Positions 1-11,546 of a stretch of 64,000 nt of DNA are shown piece after piece. A program made the translations under genes and the position numbers. The stretch is from Linanthus parryae (lineage: Eukaryota; Streptophyta; Magnoliopsida; Ericales; Polemoniaceae), in assembly GCA_023055425.1 (NCBI GenBank), contig JALGPY010000003.1, positions 19,961,001 to 20,025,000 of the forward strand. The letters run 5' to 3'. Under the pieces are notes generated by a model. That model worked only from the letters and a program-made list of their open reading frames with translations. It ran no database searches and was not told the DNA's origin. Each line of letters opens with the position of its first letter. Within the stretch, counting starts at the first letter, position 1.

Positions 1-1
1 G

Positions 2-3000
2 AAGACGCTTGCTGATCGTATGGGTAATCTGGCATCTCCTGTCAGTGCTGCGCGATTGATTATTCAGCTCAGAAACGGTCTCACTCCTGCTCTTGGTCAC
101 GTCGCCATGATCATCCAGCAGACGTCTCCTCGACCCACCTTTCTCGTCGCTATGTCTATGCTTCGTCTGGAAGAACGTCGTCTAGCACGACAGCATTCAG
201 CTCCTTCTGGTGCTCATCGGGCCCTCATGGCTGCTCCCAGTATTCAGTCTGTGCAGACTCCGGAGCAGGGTCAGAATGGTAATCGTGGTCAGAACGGTAA
301 CCGTGGTCAGAATAGTCAGAATCGTCGTCAGCATGGGTCCAAGAATGAGTCCAAGAACGGTAATCGTGGACAGAACGGTAACCGTAGTCCCCCTCAGCAG
401 CCCTCCCCTCATGGCAGCTGGGTTTGGTGTCCCTCTCTATCCCCCTACCCATATCCTGCTGGCTCGGGATGGGCGCCGCCTCCACATCGTTCTGCTCATG
501 CGGGCGTCTTGGGTGCTGGACCAGGACATCGACCACATTCCTTTGCTTCTACATATGGGTCATCTCAGCCTACTAATCTCAGCACCGACTTCTCCAGCTT
601 GTCTCTGACTGCTCCAGACCCGACATGGTACATGGACTCCGGTGCATCTGCCCATCTAACGTCTAATACAGGTAACTTGTCATCTATCTCTGCTAATTCA
701 CCTGTTTCTCATATGATGGTTGGTGATGGGTCCAGTATTCCAGTGTGTGGTTCCGGTAACCAAACCATTCAGACCACTACCCCGCCCCCTACATCTAAAA
801 CATGTTCTTTTTACTCCCACCATAGTCAAAAACCTTATGTATGTTCGTCAATTTACCACTGATAATCGTGTTTCTATTGAGTTTGACCCATCTAGTTTTT
901 CTGTGAAGGACCTTCACACGGGTAGTATTTTGCTCAGGAGTAATAGCTCCGGGGATCTCTATCCACTTCCATCTCGTCAGTCTGTCGCGTCTGCTCAGTC
1001 TTTTGCTGTCCTTCCTGCACCAGTTTGGCACAATCGTTAGGTCGTCCAGGAGCTCAAGTCTTGAAGTCTCTTAGTTCTCGTTAGTTTATTTCCATTAATA
1101 AAACCGAGCAGGCCGGTTTGTGCCATGCATGCCAATTTGGCAAACATTTTGGTCTTCCTTTTCCATCTTCCACTTCTTGTACTGTGGCTCCGTTTGATAT
1201 AATTCATAGTGACATTTGGACTTCTTCGATTCCGAGAAAGTATAATTTTAAGTATTATCTACTTCTGCTTGATGATTACTCTCACTATCTATGGGTTTTC
1301 CCACTTATACTAAAATCGGATGCCTTTACTCGCTTTAAACACTTCACGCGTATGTGCGTACTCAGTTCTATCGGGTAATCAAGTGTTTTCAGTGTGACCT
1401 TGGGGGGGAATTCGACAACGCTGTTTTCCATACGTTTGCCAAGAATAATGGCATTGTCTTCCGGTTTGCTTGTCCCCAAACGTCTCCTCAGAACGGCAAA
1501 TCCAAACGTATGATCCGTCGTATCTACGACATCTCTCGTACCCTTTTCTCTCAGGCCTCCATGCCTCACCGCTTCTGGGTTGAGTCTGTTCTCACTGCTG
1601 TCTATCTTCACAACATCCTACCCACTACAGCACTAAACGATGATATTCCTACCACCATTCTTTACCATCGTGTTCCTACCTACGATCATCTTCGTACCTT
1701 TGGGTGTCTGTGTTACCCTACTCTGACGGCTGTGTCTCCTCACAAGCTTGCTCCTCGTTCTACTCGCTGTGTGTTTCTTGGCTACCCTCCTGATCATCGG
1801 GGGTATCGGTGTCTGGATATCTCCACGGGTCGTGTTCACATATCTCGTCATGTCACGTTTGATGAACATGTCTTTCCCTTTGCCCACACGAGTTCTGTCT
1901 CTCTTCTCGAGCACACTGTCCCCGACCCTGATGATGTCCTTCCCCCCATTGATCTATCTGGTCATGCCCATAACCCGACACCTCCCCCACGTCTGACGCC
2001 TCCCTTTCCTCTCCACTACACCCGTCGTCAGGCCGCACCTCCTCCTGCCGCCACGACCCCACCTCCAGCTCCGGCCTCTCCCCATGCTGGCGTCTCTTCC
2101 CTTGTCTCTCCTGACCCACCAGCCCCATCCCTCTCTCCTCAGATGAGAACCCGAGCCCAGCATGGTATCCACAAACCAATCTCTGGCCTCACCCTTCATG
2201 TCCAACTCCCCCTACAGTGCCACCATTGCCCAAATCCCATGTGTCCGTCCTCCCGGACCCACACTGGAAAGCGATGATGACTTTCAGGCTATGATCACGA
2301 ATCAGACTTGGGAGTTGGTACCTCGCCCGTCAGGGGCTAACATTCTTCGAGCTATTTGGTTATTTCGTCAAAATTTCGGGCCGATGGTACTCTTCAGCTG
2401 TACAAAGCTCGTCAAGTGGCAAATGGCAAGTCTCAGTTAGTAGGGGTTGACTGTGATGAGACTTTTAGCGCTGTGGTCAAACCGGCCACTATCTGCACTG
2501 TTCTCACTATTGCTGTCTCGCATGCTTGGCCCATTCGTCAGTTGGATGTCAAGAATGCGTTCCTACATGGTGATCTAGATGAGGTTGTGTATATGCATCA
2601 GCCACCGGGTTATCGGGATCTCCGCTGTCCGGATCATGTCTGCCGCCTCCGTAAGTCCCTCTATGGGCTAAAGCAGGCCCCTCGCGCGTGGTTTCAGCGC
2701 TTTGCTACATTTCTCACAGGATCAGTCGGGTTCTCCAGCTGTCGGTGTGATGAGTCTCTGTTCGTTTACAGTCAGGGAACTGATATTGTCTACCTCCTCT
2801 TCTACGTCGACGATATTATCATTACACGGTCTCCTCCTACAGTTGTGCAGAGGATTATTGCTCAGCTTTCGACTAAGTTTTCTATGACTGATCTTAGACC
2901 CCTGCATCATTTTCTGGGTATTGCCGTCACTCAGACTGACTCGGTTATGGTTCTCTCTTAGCGTCAGTATGCATCTGAGATTCTCCAGCGTGCTTCGATG

Positions 3001-3712
3001 GTGGGCTGTAAGCCCGTTAGCACTCCGGTTGAGACTGGCTCCAAACTCACCGCTGGTTCAGCCCCCCCCGGTTGATGATCCCACTCTCTACCGCAGTTTA
3101 GCCGGTGCTCTTCAGTATTTGACTTTTGCACGTCCTGACATCTCCTATGCTATTCAGCAGATCTGCCACTTTATGCACGATCCTCGAGAGCATCATTTTC
3201 GCGCGTTGAAACGCGTGCTTCATTATGTGAGTGGTACTCTCGATCTCGGGTTTCACATCTGTGCTACTACCTCTACAGGTCTCACGGCGTACACGAATGC
3301 AGATTGGGCTGGCTGCCCGGACACGCGTCGCTCGACCTCTGGTTTTTGTACTTTCTTCGGAGATAACCTTCTCGGCTGGTCGTCCAAACGGCAGGCTACT
3401 GTTTCTCGATCCAGTGCTGAGGATGAGTATCGTGGCGTTGCCAACGCTGTTGCTGAGCTCTGTTGGCTCCGCAATCTTCTCCTCGAGCTCAAGGTTCGTC
3501 CTCCGAAGGTATCACTCTGCTATTCTGACAATGTTAGTGCCATATACTTATCGGGTAACCCCGTTCAGCATCAACGCACGAAACATATCGAGATTGACCT
3601 TCACTTTGTTCGGGAAAAGGTTCGTCTCGGCCACCTTCGTGTTCTCCACATTCCCGCTGATTTTCAGTATGCGGATATTTTCACCAAAGGTCTGCGTAGT
3701 CAGTTATTTTAA
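2..3712 (+). pseudogene. Copia-1 gag-pol polyprotein, frame-broken
   Basis: Visible in order: a gag C-terminal part; an Asn-Gly-Arg-Gly-Gln-rich repeat at about 260-390; the retroviral protease motif DSGASAHL near 634; an integrase zinc-binding remnant CHACQFGKH near 1121; an integrase core with DYSHYLWVF near 1270; reverse transcriptase with LDVKNAFLHGDLDE near 2545 and the catalytic YVDD near 2804; and RNase H with DADWAGCPDTRRSTSG near 3300 and SSAEDEYRG near 3414. The frame changes near 860, 1030-1110, 1380, 2280 and 2370, and a TAG follows the reverse transcriptase part at 2959. This is a dead copy of a replication polyprotein, not a host gene. Confidence 0.92.
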
Positions 3713-3766
3713 AGGTTCCGCTCTAGTCTGAACGTTCATCCTTCTCCCGCTACGACTGCGGGGGAG

Positions 3767-3900
3767 TAATAGCATAGCTAATTATAGCGTAGAATAATTA
3801 TAAGGATTTATTTGTAATTATTTTAGGATGATTTGGGTATATATTACTAATCAATAGAAAGGTCCAGAGAGGACAATTTCACATTCTTACATTACCAACA
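3767..3900 (+). repeat. Copia-1 3' LTR remnant
   Basis: It directly follows the tract GCGGGGGAG, the usual polypurine primer for plus-strand synthesis. The expected first bases TG appear as TA. The AT-rich body of roughly 125-135 bp ends near CTTACA (3886-3891) or CCAACA (3895-3900). The partner LTR is outside the window, so the end is approximate. Confidence 0.55.
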
Positions 3901-4068
3901 TCGCACACCATTTTTCAAACAGAAACCTCCATGCAGTTTCACTTTTACCGACACTTAGCTACCAGCAGTTTTAGTAAAATGGTGTGCAATGTCGGTAAAA
4001 TGGAACTGCAAGGACATTTTCTGACAAAATCAATACTACTGGTAGCTAAGTGTCAACGAGAAAATACT
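3895..4068. repeat. Small nested fold-back repeat
   Basis: Several inverted matches are interleaved. CGCACACCATTTT at 3902-3914 pairs with AAAATGGTGTGC at 3976-3987. GCAGTTTCACTTTTACCGAC near 3933-3952 pairs with the segment around 3989-4010. ACACTTAGCTACCAG at 3951-3965 pairs with CTGGTAGCTAAGTGT near 4039-4053. A single-stranded copy would fold strongly. It could be a short MITE or a rearranged remnant; no clean target duplication is visible. Confidence 0.6.
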
Positions 4069-6053
4069 GCAGAGAATTTTCTATAAAAATAATGAAAAAA
4101 AATTTATTCTAGATTTTTTTTTGGGGGTCAGCTTTCACGTGTTTCACACAGTATGATTGATACTAGTAGTACTTAATAATAGGTATAAATAACATGACAC
4201 TACTGCTCTGAATAAAATTTATGTGTGGGATACAGGTCGATATTGCCTCTTCTTGAGGGAACAAAAATGGTACCGCAGTATAGGACCACTTCATCAAAGC
4301 TATGTCTGCAAATCCACCCAACTGACTTGAATAATCAAAATATCAAAATTTAGTGCTGTACATCGCCCTATGACACAAAAAGCCCGCCCCAGCCTAATAA
4401 TATCAGGACTTGGGGCTTTTTTCCACTGAAATATAAAGGTCCATGCCTTAATCGTTGGTAAGTATATTGATTTGGACTGTGCATGGGCTCGATGTTGTAG
4501 GCCCTGGCCCGACTCGGTCTGAGAAAAAGATGTGATGTGCTGAAAATAATTTATATGGTAGTCTCTCTCATCCATACTGGTACTTGAGACTTAGGCCCAA
4601 TTTGAGAGTTAAGCCCAGAGTTGTAGTTGAGCCCATGTGGGGTTTCAACCCTTGCTTGCTCTTAATCATTGATGGAGGTTGGGTTTGCTTTGTCGCCGAG
4701 ATTTCTGTCGTCCGCAAAGAGGATGGTTGCTCAAGCAGCGAGGTTAGTGGGGCCGTAAGCCCCTGTGGCGATTTCGGGTTCTGTGGGGCGGAGGGCTCCA
4801 GGAGGACCCTTGTGGTGGTTGCGTCGAAGCGCTATGCTGCTGCTGCTGGTTGTCGTGCTCCTGGAGGACTGCCACAACTGCTTCACTGGAGGCATGATTG
4901 ATTTGTGATTCTTTTGAATGCCGTCTACAGGTTGCTTAATCGATTCTCCATGTTTGTGACTATATTTTGTCGTTTTGTCCGACATATCGAGTAAGTTCGA
5001 CATGATGAGATCACCAGTTGAATGGTGAAAAAAAATGAAAACATCAGTTGATGCGTAACGGTATTGATAGTGTAGCGATTCGAGAGGCCATGGTCTTCAA
5101 TCTGCAAATTGGAGAAGCAGAGAATCTCTAAGAACTAGGGTTACGAAAAGAAACTAAAATAAACTCAAAACAACTTCTTATTTCATGATCTGCAAAATAA
5201 GACTAGTTCACAACGTATAAATTGAGGTAGACTCTTAACTCTAACCTAGACGGTTTGACTCTACTAGCCGGGAAAAAGCAGACAAGAAAACCCGATACAC
5301 TAAATAACGATTAAATAAATAATAACTGTAACTAAATAAATAACTTAGTAATTTAACAAAACACGTAACTAAACTAATTAGGACATGATCTAATTCTATT
5401 GCTTGACATAATTGACGCCAGATCACAGTCGTCGTTATACTCTGGACGTCTCGGAGCCGTGTCCGGATACAGACATATACCCGTATCAGTTTATCTAATC
5501 CTATCACACATAAATTAAATCTTGATCCGGAGAAGAACAAGCTCTTCAATTTCTTTGAGGGTCGTCTTCTCAATTTAGAAATCATAACACAGACATACCC
5601 AACTTGAAGTTTTGGACAATGACTGGTAACTAAATGAAGAAGTGGGTCTCCAGATCAAGACAAAAAAATTTCAGTCCATTCCAAGAAGAATGCAAGTTCA
5701 AAAGAATCTCTTACCCTCCAAGATTGCGTACGACACACTGTGACCATTCATATTGCATTGCAACGACAAAACATTTCGCTATCAATCTGTTCCAGTCATG
5801 ATATGACAACAGTCCCAAATTCGTTTTTCCGTTCAGTTTCTAGACTAAATTGTTAGAGTATGACCACAGATAAGAAAACGGGCACTCGTACCAAGATTAA
5901 TAAGTGCAAAAGAAAATGCCATGTCGACGTTTCAAATTTCTAGCATCGCGCAAAATAAAAGGACAACCTTAAGTAAGTGCCGTAGTGTCGTAATTTGATA
6001 GTTTTTTTTGAATGTAATTTGATAGTTAATATACACAAGTGAAGAAGTAGTTA
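4069..6053. other. Spacer without a recognisable gene
   Basis: The stretch is AT-rich at both ends with a more GC-rich patch at about 4600-4890. The open frames here are short and low in complexity and match no family I recognise. The right end is the likely 3' untranslated and downstream region of the minus-strand UGT-1. Confidence 0.5.
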
Positions 6054-7928
6054 TTATGATAAGAGTTGTCCAGATGACAGAAGTTTTATTTTGTTCACCA
6101 GGTTGTTAAGAGCCAATCTTGATGATCCATCTGCTTCACTGGTGGCTTCTTCTGCTAGTTTCTTCCATTGCATGGCTTTCTTCTTCATTTTCAAGCCCTC
6201 ATCTCCTCCAATGATTTCCCTAACAAGTTCCTCCACTTTATTCCTGTTCACATCATCAATCTCAAACCCCACACCCCACTTTGAGCAAACATATCGACAA
6301 TTCATCTGCTGATCAGCAAAAAAAGGCCAACAGATCATGGGAACACCAGCAGTCAGGCTCTCAATCGTCGAATTCCACCCGCAGTGTGTGAAGAAACCAC
6401 CTACGGACGGGTGGTTCAACACTTGCTCCTGAGGACACCACCTTCCAATCATTCCCCTTTTCTTGATTTCAGCCTCGAATTCAGGACCCAGAACCGCCTC
6501 CTCGCCTATGACAAGATCAGGCCTGATTACCCACAAGAAATTGCAATGGCTATTAGCAAGTCCCCATCCGATTTCTATCAGTTGGTGCTTTGTTATACTC
6601 GCCAGGCTTCCGAAATTCACGTAGATTACAGAGCTTGCCTCCTTCGAATCAAGCCATCTAACACACTCGGACTCTTCTTTCCACATGTTGATTCCAATGG
6701 AGTTGTAAATACCTTCCTTTTCTTCTTCTTGACGCGATAGGGGACGCAGAAATAGGTCTAGGGGTCCAATGGCATGGACTTCATGTGGCAGCATTTGTGA
6801 AAGAGAATCCAGTACATCTGTCTCTAAGGCATCGAAGGTGTGAATAATAGTTGCTGAAGCTTTGGTTGATTCTTCCATTGCTTCAATGCAGAAGCTTAAT
6901 GAAATGTCGTTTGGATCCGTGGTCCAGACAATGCTTGGGAGATCCTTAAGCCGAATATCTTTCATTCCCGGTATCCAGTCAACGATGGTATCCAAATACC
7001 CGTTCGATAGATAGCTTTCATCTGCAACCAAATAAATATGGGTTAGAAAATTTTGTGAAGAACAAAAAACAAAAATGGCACCATAATTCAGGGATTTCCA
7101 TGATCGAAACTGCGAGATGAGTCAGAGGGGCAGATCCAAGAATTTGTTACAGCAGAGGTTAAAATAGAAAAACTAAACAAATAAGTGTCAAACTTAAATT
7201 GTGTAGAGTTGAAAGGGGGCTATAGTCCAAAATTGTGGGGCTAAATCGAAAAAACTAAACAATAGAAGGATAAATTTGCATTTAAAAAAAGTTAAGTGGA
7301 TGCTATAGCCCTTTATGTTGCTAGGGTGATCAGCCCTTGAAAGGAGTAGCCTTGTATGTGATGAACTACAATAGTACTCACAGAACCTGATGAGGGACCA
7401 AAAAAAAAAAAAAAAACTGTGGTTACCTTTTAGAGGTGTGAGGCCTTTTTGGACCAGAACAGGAAATTGATAAAACCCCATCAAACTACAGGCAGAGATT
7501 GTCCAGAAGAGTATGGTGGGAAGTCTAAGCTGTTGTGCAACTGGAATGGTGAAGGGCATGAACCCGTCTGACAGTATACAAGTTACAGGAGGATCTTCAG
7601 TTGTGTCATTGATCTCCTCAATGAGGTTCAAGAATAGAGCTTGTCCGTGTTCTTTGAAATATCGAACTATAGCAAGCAAGTCTTGCTTGGTAGAGGAAAC
7701 AGAAAGGGGCTGGCCATCTGGGATTGTTTTGAATTGGAAAGTGGGAATGCCATCAAGGGAATTCGGGCCTCTAGCTTTGAGTATGAGGTTGTGGTTGAGC
7801 TCGGTGTTGACAAAGGTTATGTGAAAGCCCGTGTGGTGGAGCAGCTTGGCGAGTTTCATCATACCTCCTACGTGGCTTTGAGCTGGGAACGGTATGCAAA
7901 GTACGTGAGGTTTGTCAGCAGCGGTCAT
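6054..7928 (-). CDS. UGT-1: family-1 UDP-glycosyltransferase, UGT85-like
   Basis: Two exons, 7928-7427 and 7021-6054, join into 489 residues, a normal length for plant family-1 enzymes. The 405-bp intron has donor AAAG|GTAACC and acceptor TTGCAG|AT and splits an Asp codon after its first base. The N-terminal acceptor domain carries FPAQSH with the catalytic His19 and the partner Asp121 in SDGFMPFT. The 44-residue PSPG sugar-donor box runs from about Trp362 (WCPQEQVLNHPS) to Gln405 (FFADQ) and includes the HCGWNS core. The closing Gln fits UDP-glucose. No signal peptide is seen, consistent with a cytosolic enzyme. The intron position and the MWKEESEC and LPSIVWTTDP regions resemble UGT85 proteins, which glucosylate terpenoids, cyanohydrins and other small alcohols; the substrate is not predictable. 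No frame break is visible. It is the apparent duplicate partner of the gene at 20203-21736. Confidence 0.93.
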
Positions 7929-8012
7929 TGCTGTAACTTGAGTTTAGGAAATAATAAGATGCTGCTCAAAGAAGATTATGTGAAGTGTGAGATGGGAGTT
8001 GGATATGAAGGG

Positions 8013-8022
8013 AAATATATGG
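8013..8022 (-). promoter_or_regulatory. Possible TATA box of UGT-1
   Basis: The minus strand reads CCATATATTT about 85-95 bp upstream of the start codon at 7928, a plausible TATA position given a short 5' leader. Only position and composition support it. Confidence 0.4.
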
Positions 8023-8504
8023 ACAGAGTTGGCGCGAAACAATCATGTTGATAAGAAATCAATGGCGGGTACATTGAGAAGATTGAAGATTTCAGCAAGA
8101 TGATGAGTCCAATTTCAGTTTTGCTTCTGTCCCTTGTCAGGCCAAAATATTTTTCTTCTAGAATGACCGAGATCACGACCACCTTCCCAGAATTTGGAAG
8201 GTAGCCTGGAAAATGACATTAAAGAGTTGTGTCAACTGTGATGTGTTCTTATAAGGAATTGCGTACCAACTAGATTAAAACACTAGCACCCGAGGGTTGA
8301 CACAAACATGATACGGAGTTAGTGTGTTTAAATTGACACGAACATGTTTTTTTGCATGTAAGCCCACGTCATCCCAGGAGGCGTATTGAGACAAGAATGA
8401 ATAAAGGAAAAGAACAAGATCGGGACACAAAAAATTAATCTGGTTCACTAACGATCACGTTATAAGCTAGCTCCACGGAAAAGAATACTTGATTTTATTA
8501 GTAA
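8023..8504. other. UGT-1 upstream region with an LTR-like remnant
   Basis: The first part is presumably the UGT-1 promoter. Around 8430-8495 a segment (GGTTCACTAACG ... AAGCTAGCTCCACGG) resembles the copia LTR segment near 15265-15315 (GGTTTGCTAGC ... AAGCTAACTACGTCCACGG). It may be an old LTR fragment cut by the neighbouring Helitron. Confidence 0.35.
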
Positions 8505-11500
8505 CTAGTCGGTAACCCGCGCATATCGCGGGTTTTCATGCACTTGCTATTCCTATATCATTGTGATTAAAAGTTAACATGAATAGTGATCCCCATGCCC
8601 CATGAAAACAACATAAATCAGCATTTTTTCAACTTTGAATTCATACCGCTATGTTATTTAAAAATGAGAGTGCATGAGGAATGTGACAGAAATCTTGAAT
8701 TAATATTAGGCTTAATTACGTAATGCATACCCCCAGTATAGCAAAACTAAACATTGCATCCCCCACTTCTAGAATAGGCTTATTGCGCCCTCCATTTGTA
8801 ATATATTATACTTATTGCAAACTGGTAAAAAATTTAATCCCTACTCTATCCGTATGTAGAGGGTAAATATGACAATACACATGTAATTAATAAAGAAAAA
8901 TAAAAAAGAAAAAGAAAAATGGATGAAGATAAGGATGCAGAACATGAAGATGAGAAGATGTATGTCTCTGGAAAAATATGTTGAAATCGATTTCAACAAT
9001 TCAACACTCAATTCGTTTCACAACAACAGCAGCTCCGAAAAATCCCAATCTCCCAGAGCCAATGAGTATGAACAATCCTTAAATCATAAATATCCACAGT
9101 TCAAATCTCTAATTCGAATTTGATGTTGCAGTTGTCATCGTCGGACTTCAGAGTAGTCATGGATGAGAGCTCTATGTCAGGGGTATCGTATTCCTTCGCC
9201 AAAAAACAACATCCACTGTCTCATCGTCGGACGCCGTTGAACTCGCCATACTTGTTCTCATTTTCTTTTCTCCCTCTCTATGCTCCCTGTCCCTCAAACT
9301 TCTCTCTCTCCCCCCCCCCCTCCCGATTCAGATCTGAATTCGGGTATCTGGGTTAGAGCTGGGGTAGGGTAGGATGCCTATGGGGTTAGGGCTGGAAATA
9401 AGAGAGTGTCAATTTGAAGTGATGGGTTTCTTTAATTGAGGCTTTCGGTTTTTGTTTGAGTTCACACATTCTTAGCAGGGTTGTTGTTTGGATTAGGGAT
9501 GTGTGTGGTTTTTGTGGTGGTGGTTGTGGGGGGTCAAAGTTATGATGTTGTCGGAATCTGGGCTTTAGTCGCGGAAATGTAGCTTCAATCACCGGAATCT
9601 GGGTTGGATGGCGGTGTTAGGGCCGCTGCAGTAGTGATTACAATGGTGTGGTTTGAGTGTTCATACATAAAAGTGAATAGACAATTTTACCCTTTCAATA
9701 AAAGGATGTGATAGTCAAAAAGTTTTACCAGTTTGAATAAGTATGATTTATCGCAACTGAAGGATGGAATAAGTCTATTTTAGAAGTGGGGGATGCAATG
9801 TGTTAATTTTGCTATACTGGGGGTATGCACTAAGTAATTAAGCCTTAATATTATTCTCTTTTAAACATAGTTTTCTTATAGATTTAAGTGACTGTTAAAG
9901 AAAATATGTATGAATTTTTTCTTATTAGATGAATTAAAAGAAAATCACTTATTTTACAAGAAACAAGTTGCAAAGTGATAATTAGAAAATATGTGACAAA
10001 AAAGCAAATTTTCTGATTTAATTGGAGTAACAATGCAATATATTGTATTTGTTATATTAAGTACCTAAATAAAATATGTTGTTTAAAAAAATAATAGTCA
10101 ATGTCAAAGGTTTTACTACCTCTTGTTTCTAAGTAGCTCATTTCTTACTTGTGAACAAACAATGTAACAAATTTTGATCATTCAAATTGAATAGACATAA
10201 AACACAGAAAAATTAATTTGGCCACACTCACAGAGATTCGTAATTAACAGCTAAGTAATGGTCTAGTGTGATAAAAATATTTCTTTTGTTCTTCATTCTT
10301 ATGTTTGTAAAAGAACTATTTACTGTAACTAAATATTTTGTAACATGATAATTGTTCTCAATAAATATTTGGTGAAGCTTAATTTGTAATCTTAAACTTA
10401 TTTTAAGTTTATTTATTGTACTTCTTGAGATGTGAAAGATTTAGCTAGTCAAATAGAACAACTATTTATCCCTCCTAATATTATAAAATTTGAATTGAAT
10501 TTTAGAAGTGTTGATATATTATGTATAGTAATTTAGAAAATTTTATTTGTTATTCATCATCCTTAAAACAACGGTTTTCACATTTTTCGACATATGAACT
10601 CTTTTTTTTATTGTACTAAAAATAAAAAAAATGAATATATTTTCTTCAAAAGAACATATACATTATGGAAAAACATTTTCTTTTTGAAAAGGCACTCTTC
10701 CATTTGATTTTAATTTTGCTTAAGTAGTTGTTCGGAAAAAGAAATTCCTATAAGTCATATTTACTTTTAAAATAATGAATTATGTAATCTTAATAAAGCA
10801 GTTGACACTAGCTATGTTACATAACGAAATATGAGGAACTTAGCATGAAAAAATATAAAAAATGCCTTTATACTTCATATAATTAAATCCACCAATCTTA
10901 AAAGAATCATACAACTTTTCTAAAAAAAGAATCATCCAACATTAAAGTTATAGTTGAGAAAATTAGCATTGACCGATTAGTGTGACAGACTGGCGAGATT
11001 TTTTTTTCAAAAGTCACTAATGTCTTTTTTATACTTGTAGATTCAATGATTTAAATATTTTTATTATTGAATGATTACAAAATGCCTTTAAGAATAAAAT
11101 TTATAATCCTAATCAAAAATTGTTACATATATTTTTATTTGCGTAAATGTTAAATTTCAATATGAGATCATAATTCATGTTCTATGTAATATGCATCAAT
11201 CAAGAGTTCAAGAAATAAGTATTCTTTTTTAATACGAAGAAAAATTACTTATGTAAAAATATATTTATTTTTAGGTCATAATATCAAGAATGAAGGTTCA
11301 TTACTAAATTTAAATTAATTCATTACTAAATTTAAATTAATATTAATTTCTCGAGAGTTAAAAATAAAAGGAGTAACTTCAAAATTTAATGACAAAGCAA
11401 TACATGAGTACATGTCAAAAAGTCATTGGATGATTTTTAAAAATGGACACGTAGGATTACAAATGTCATATTTTATACAAAGGCAAATGTCAGACCATGG

Positions 11501-11546
11501 TTTCACATCGGAACTTTTCTGCTTTTATATTATATATAAGATAAGA
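8505..11546 (-). mobile_element. Helitron A (minus orientation)
   Basis: Read on the minus strand the 3' end has a perfect 8-bp stem, AACCCGCG and CGCGGGTT (8514-8534 on plus), followed by TACCGACTAG and then host T: the Helitron hairpin plus CTRR end. The other end reads A|TCTTATCTTATATATAAT on the minus strand near 11546 (or 11541), matching a TC start after host A. No Rep/helicase is seen, so it is non-autonomous. A Mutator-like element sits inside it. Segment 10780-11100 is repeated inverted at 12130-12430, and 10430-10760 is repeated directly at 13290-13640. Confidence 0.7.
8709..9844. mobile_element. MULE-1: Mutator-like element with long TIRs
   Basis: The 1136-bp element has about 130-bp terminal inverted repeats, 8709-8842 and about 9718-9844, starting GGCTTAATTAC. 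It is flanked by a perfect 9-bp TSD, TTAATATTA, at 8700-8708 and 9845-9853. A 9-bp TSD with long TIRs defines the Mutator superfamily. No transposase is present. The interior (about 8920-9650) is more GC-rich and holds short frames; it may be captured sequence, but I do not recognise a source. Confidence 0.9.

Larger units (their letters stand above)
1..3900 (+). mobile_element. Copia-1: 3' part of a decayed Ty1/copia retrotransposon
   Basis: Pieces of gag, protease, integrase, reverse transcriptase and RNase H follow in copia order on the plus strand and end in a purine-rich tract at 3758-3766 and a short LTR-like tail. The 5' LTR and the start of gag lie outside the window. The glycine/asparagine-rich gag tail, the short LTR and the GGGGGAG tract resemble the Ale/Retrofit lineage; the lineage is inferred. 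Frame changes and stops throughout show that it is not active. Confidence 0.9.

Noticed and set aside
4584..4901. A 105-codon plus-strand open frame in the spacer before UGT-1
   Set aside because: Low-complexity Gly/Val/Ala-rich translation, no family resemblance, and overlapping frames on the other strand; likely a product of GC-rich composition.
8923..9356. Plus-strand frames in MULE-1 as a small gene
   Set aside because: Short, Ser/Pro-rich, without a recognisable domain and bounded by the TIRs.
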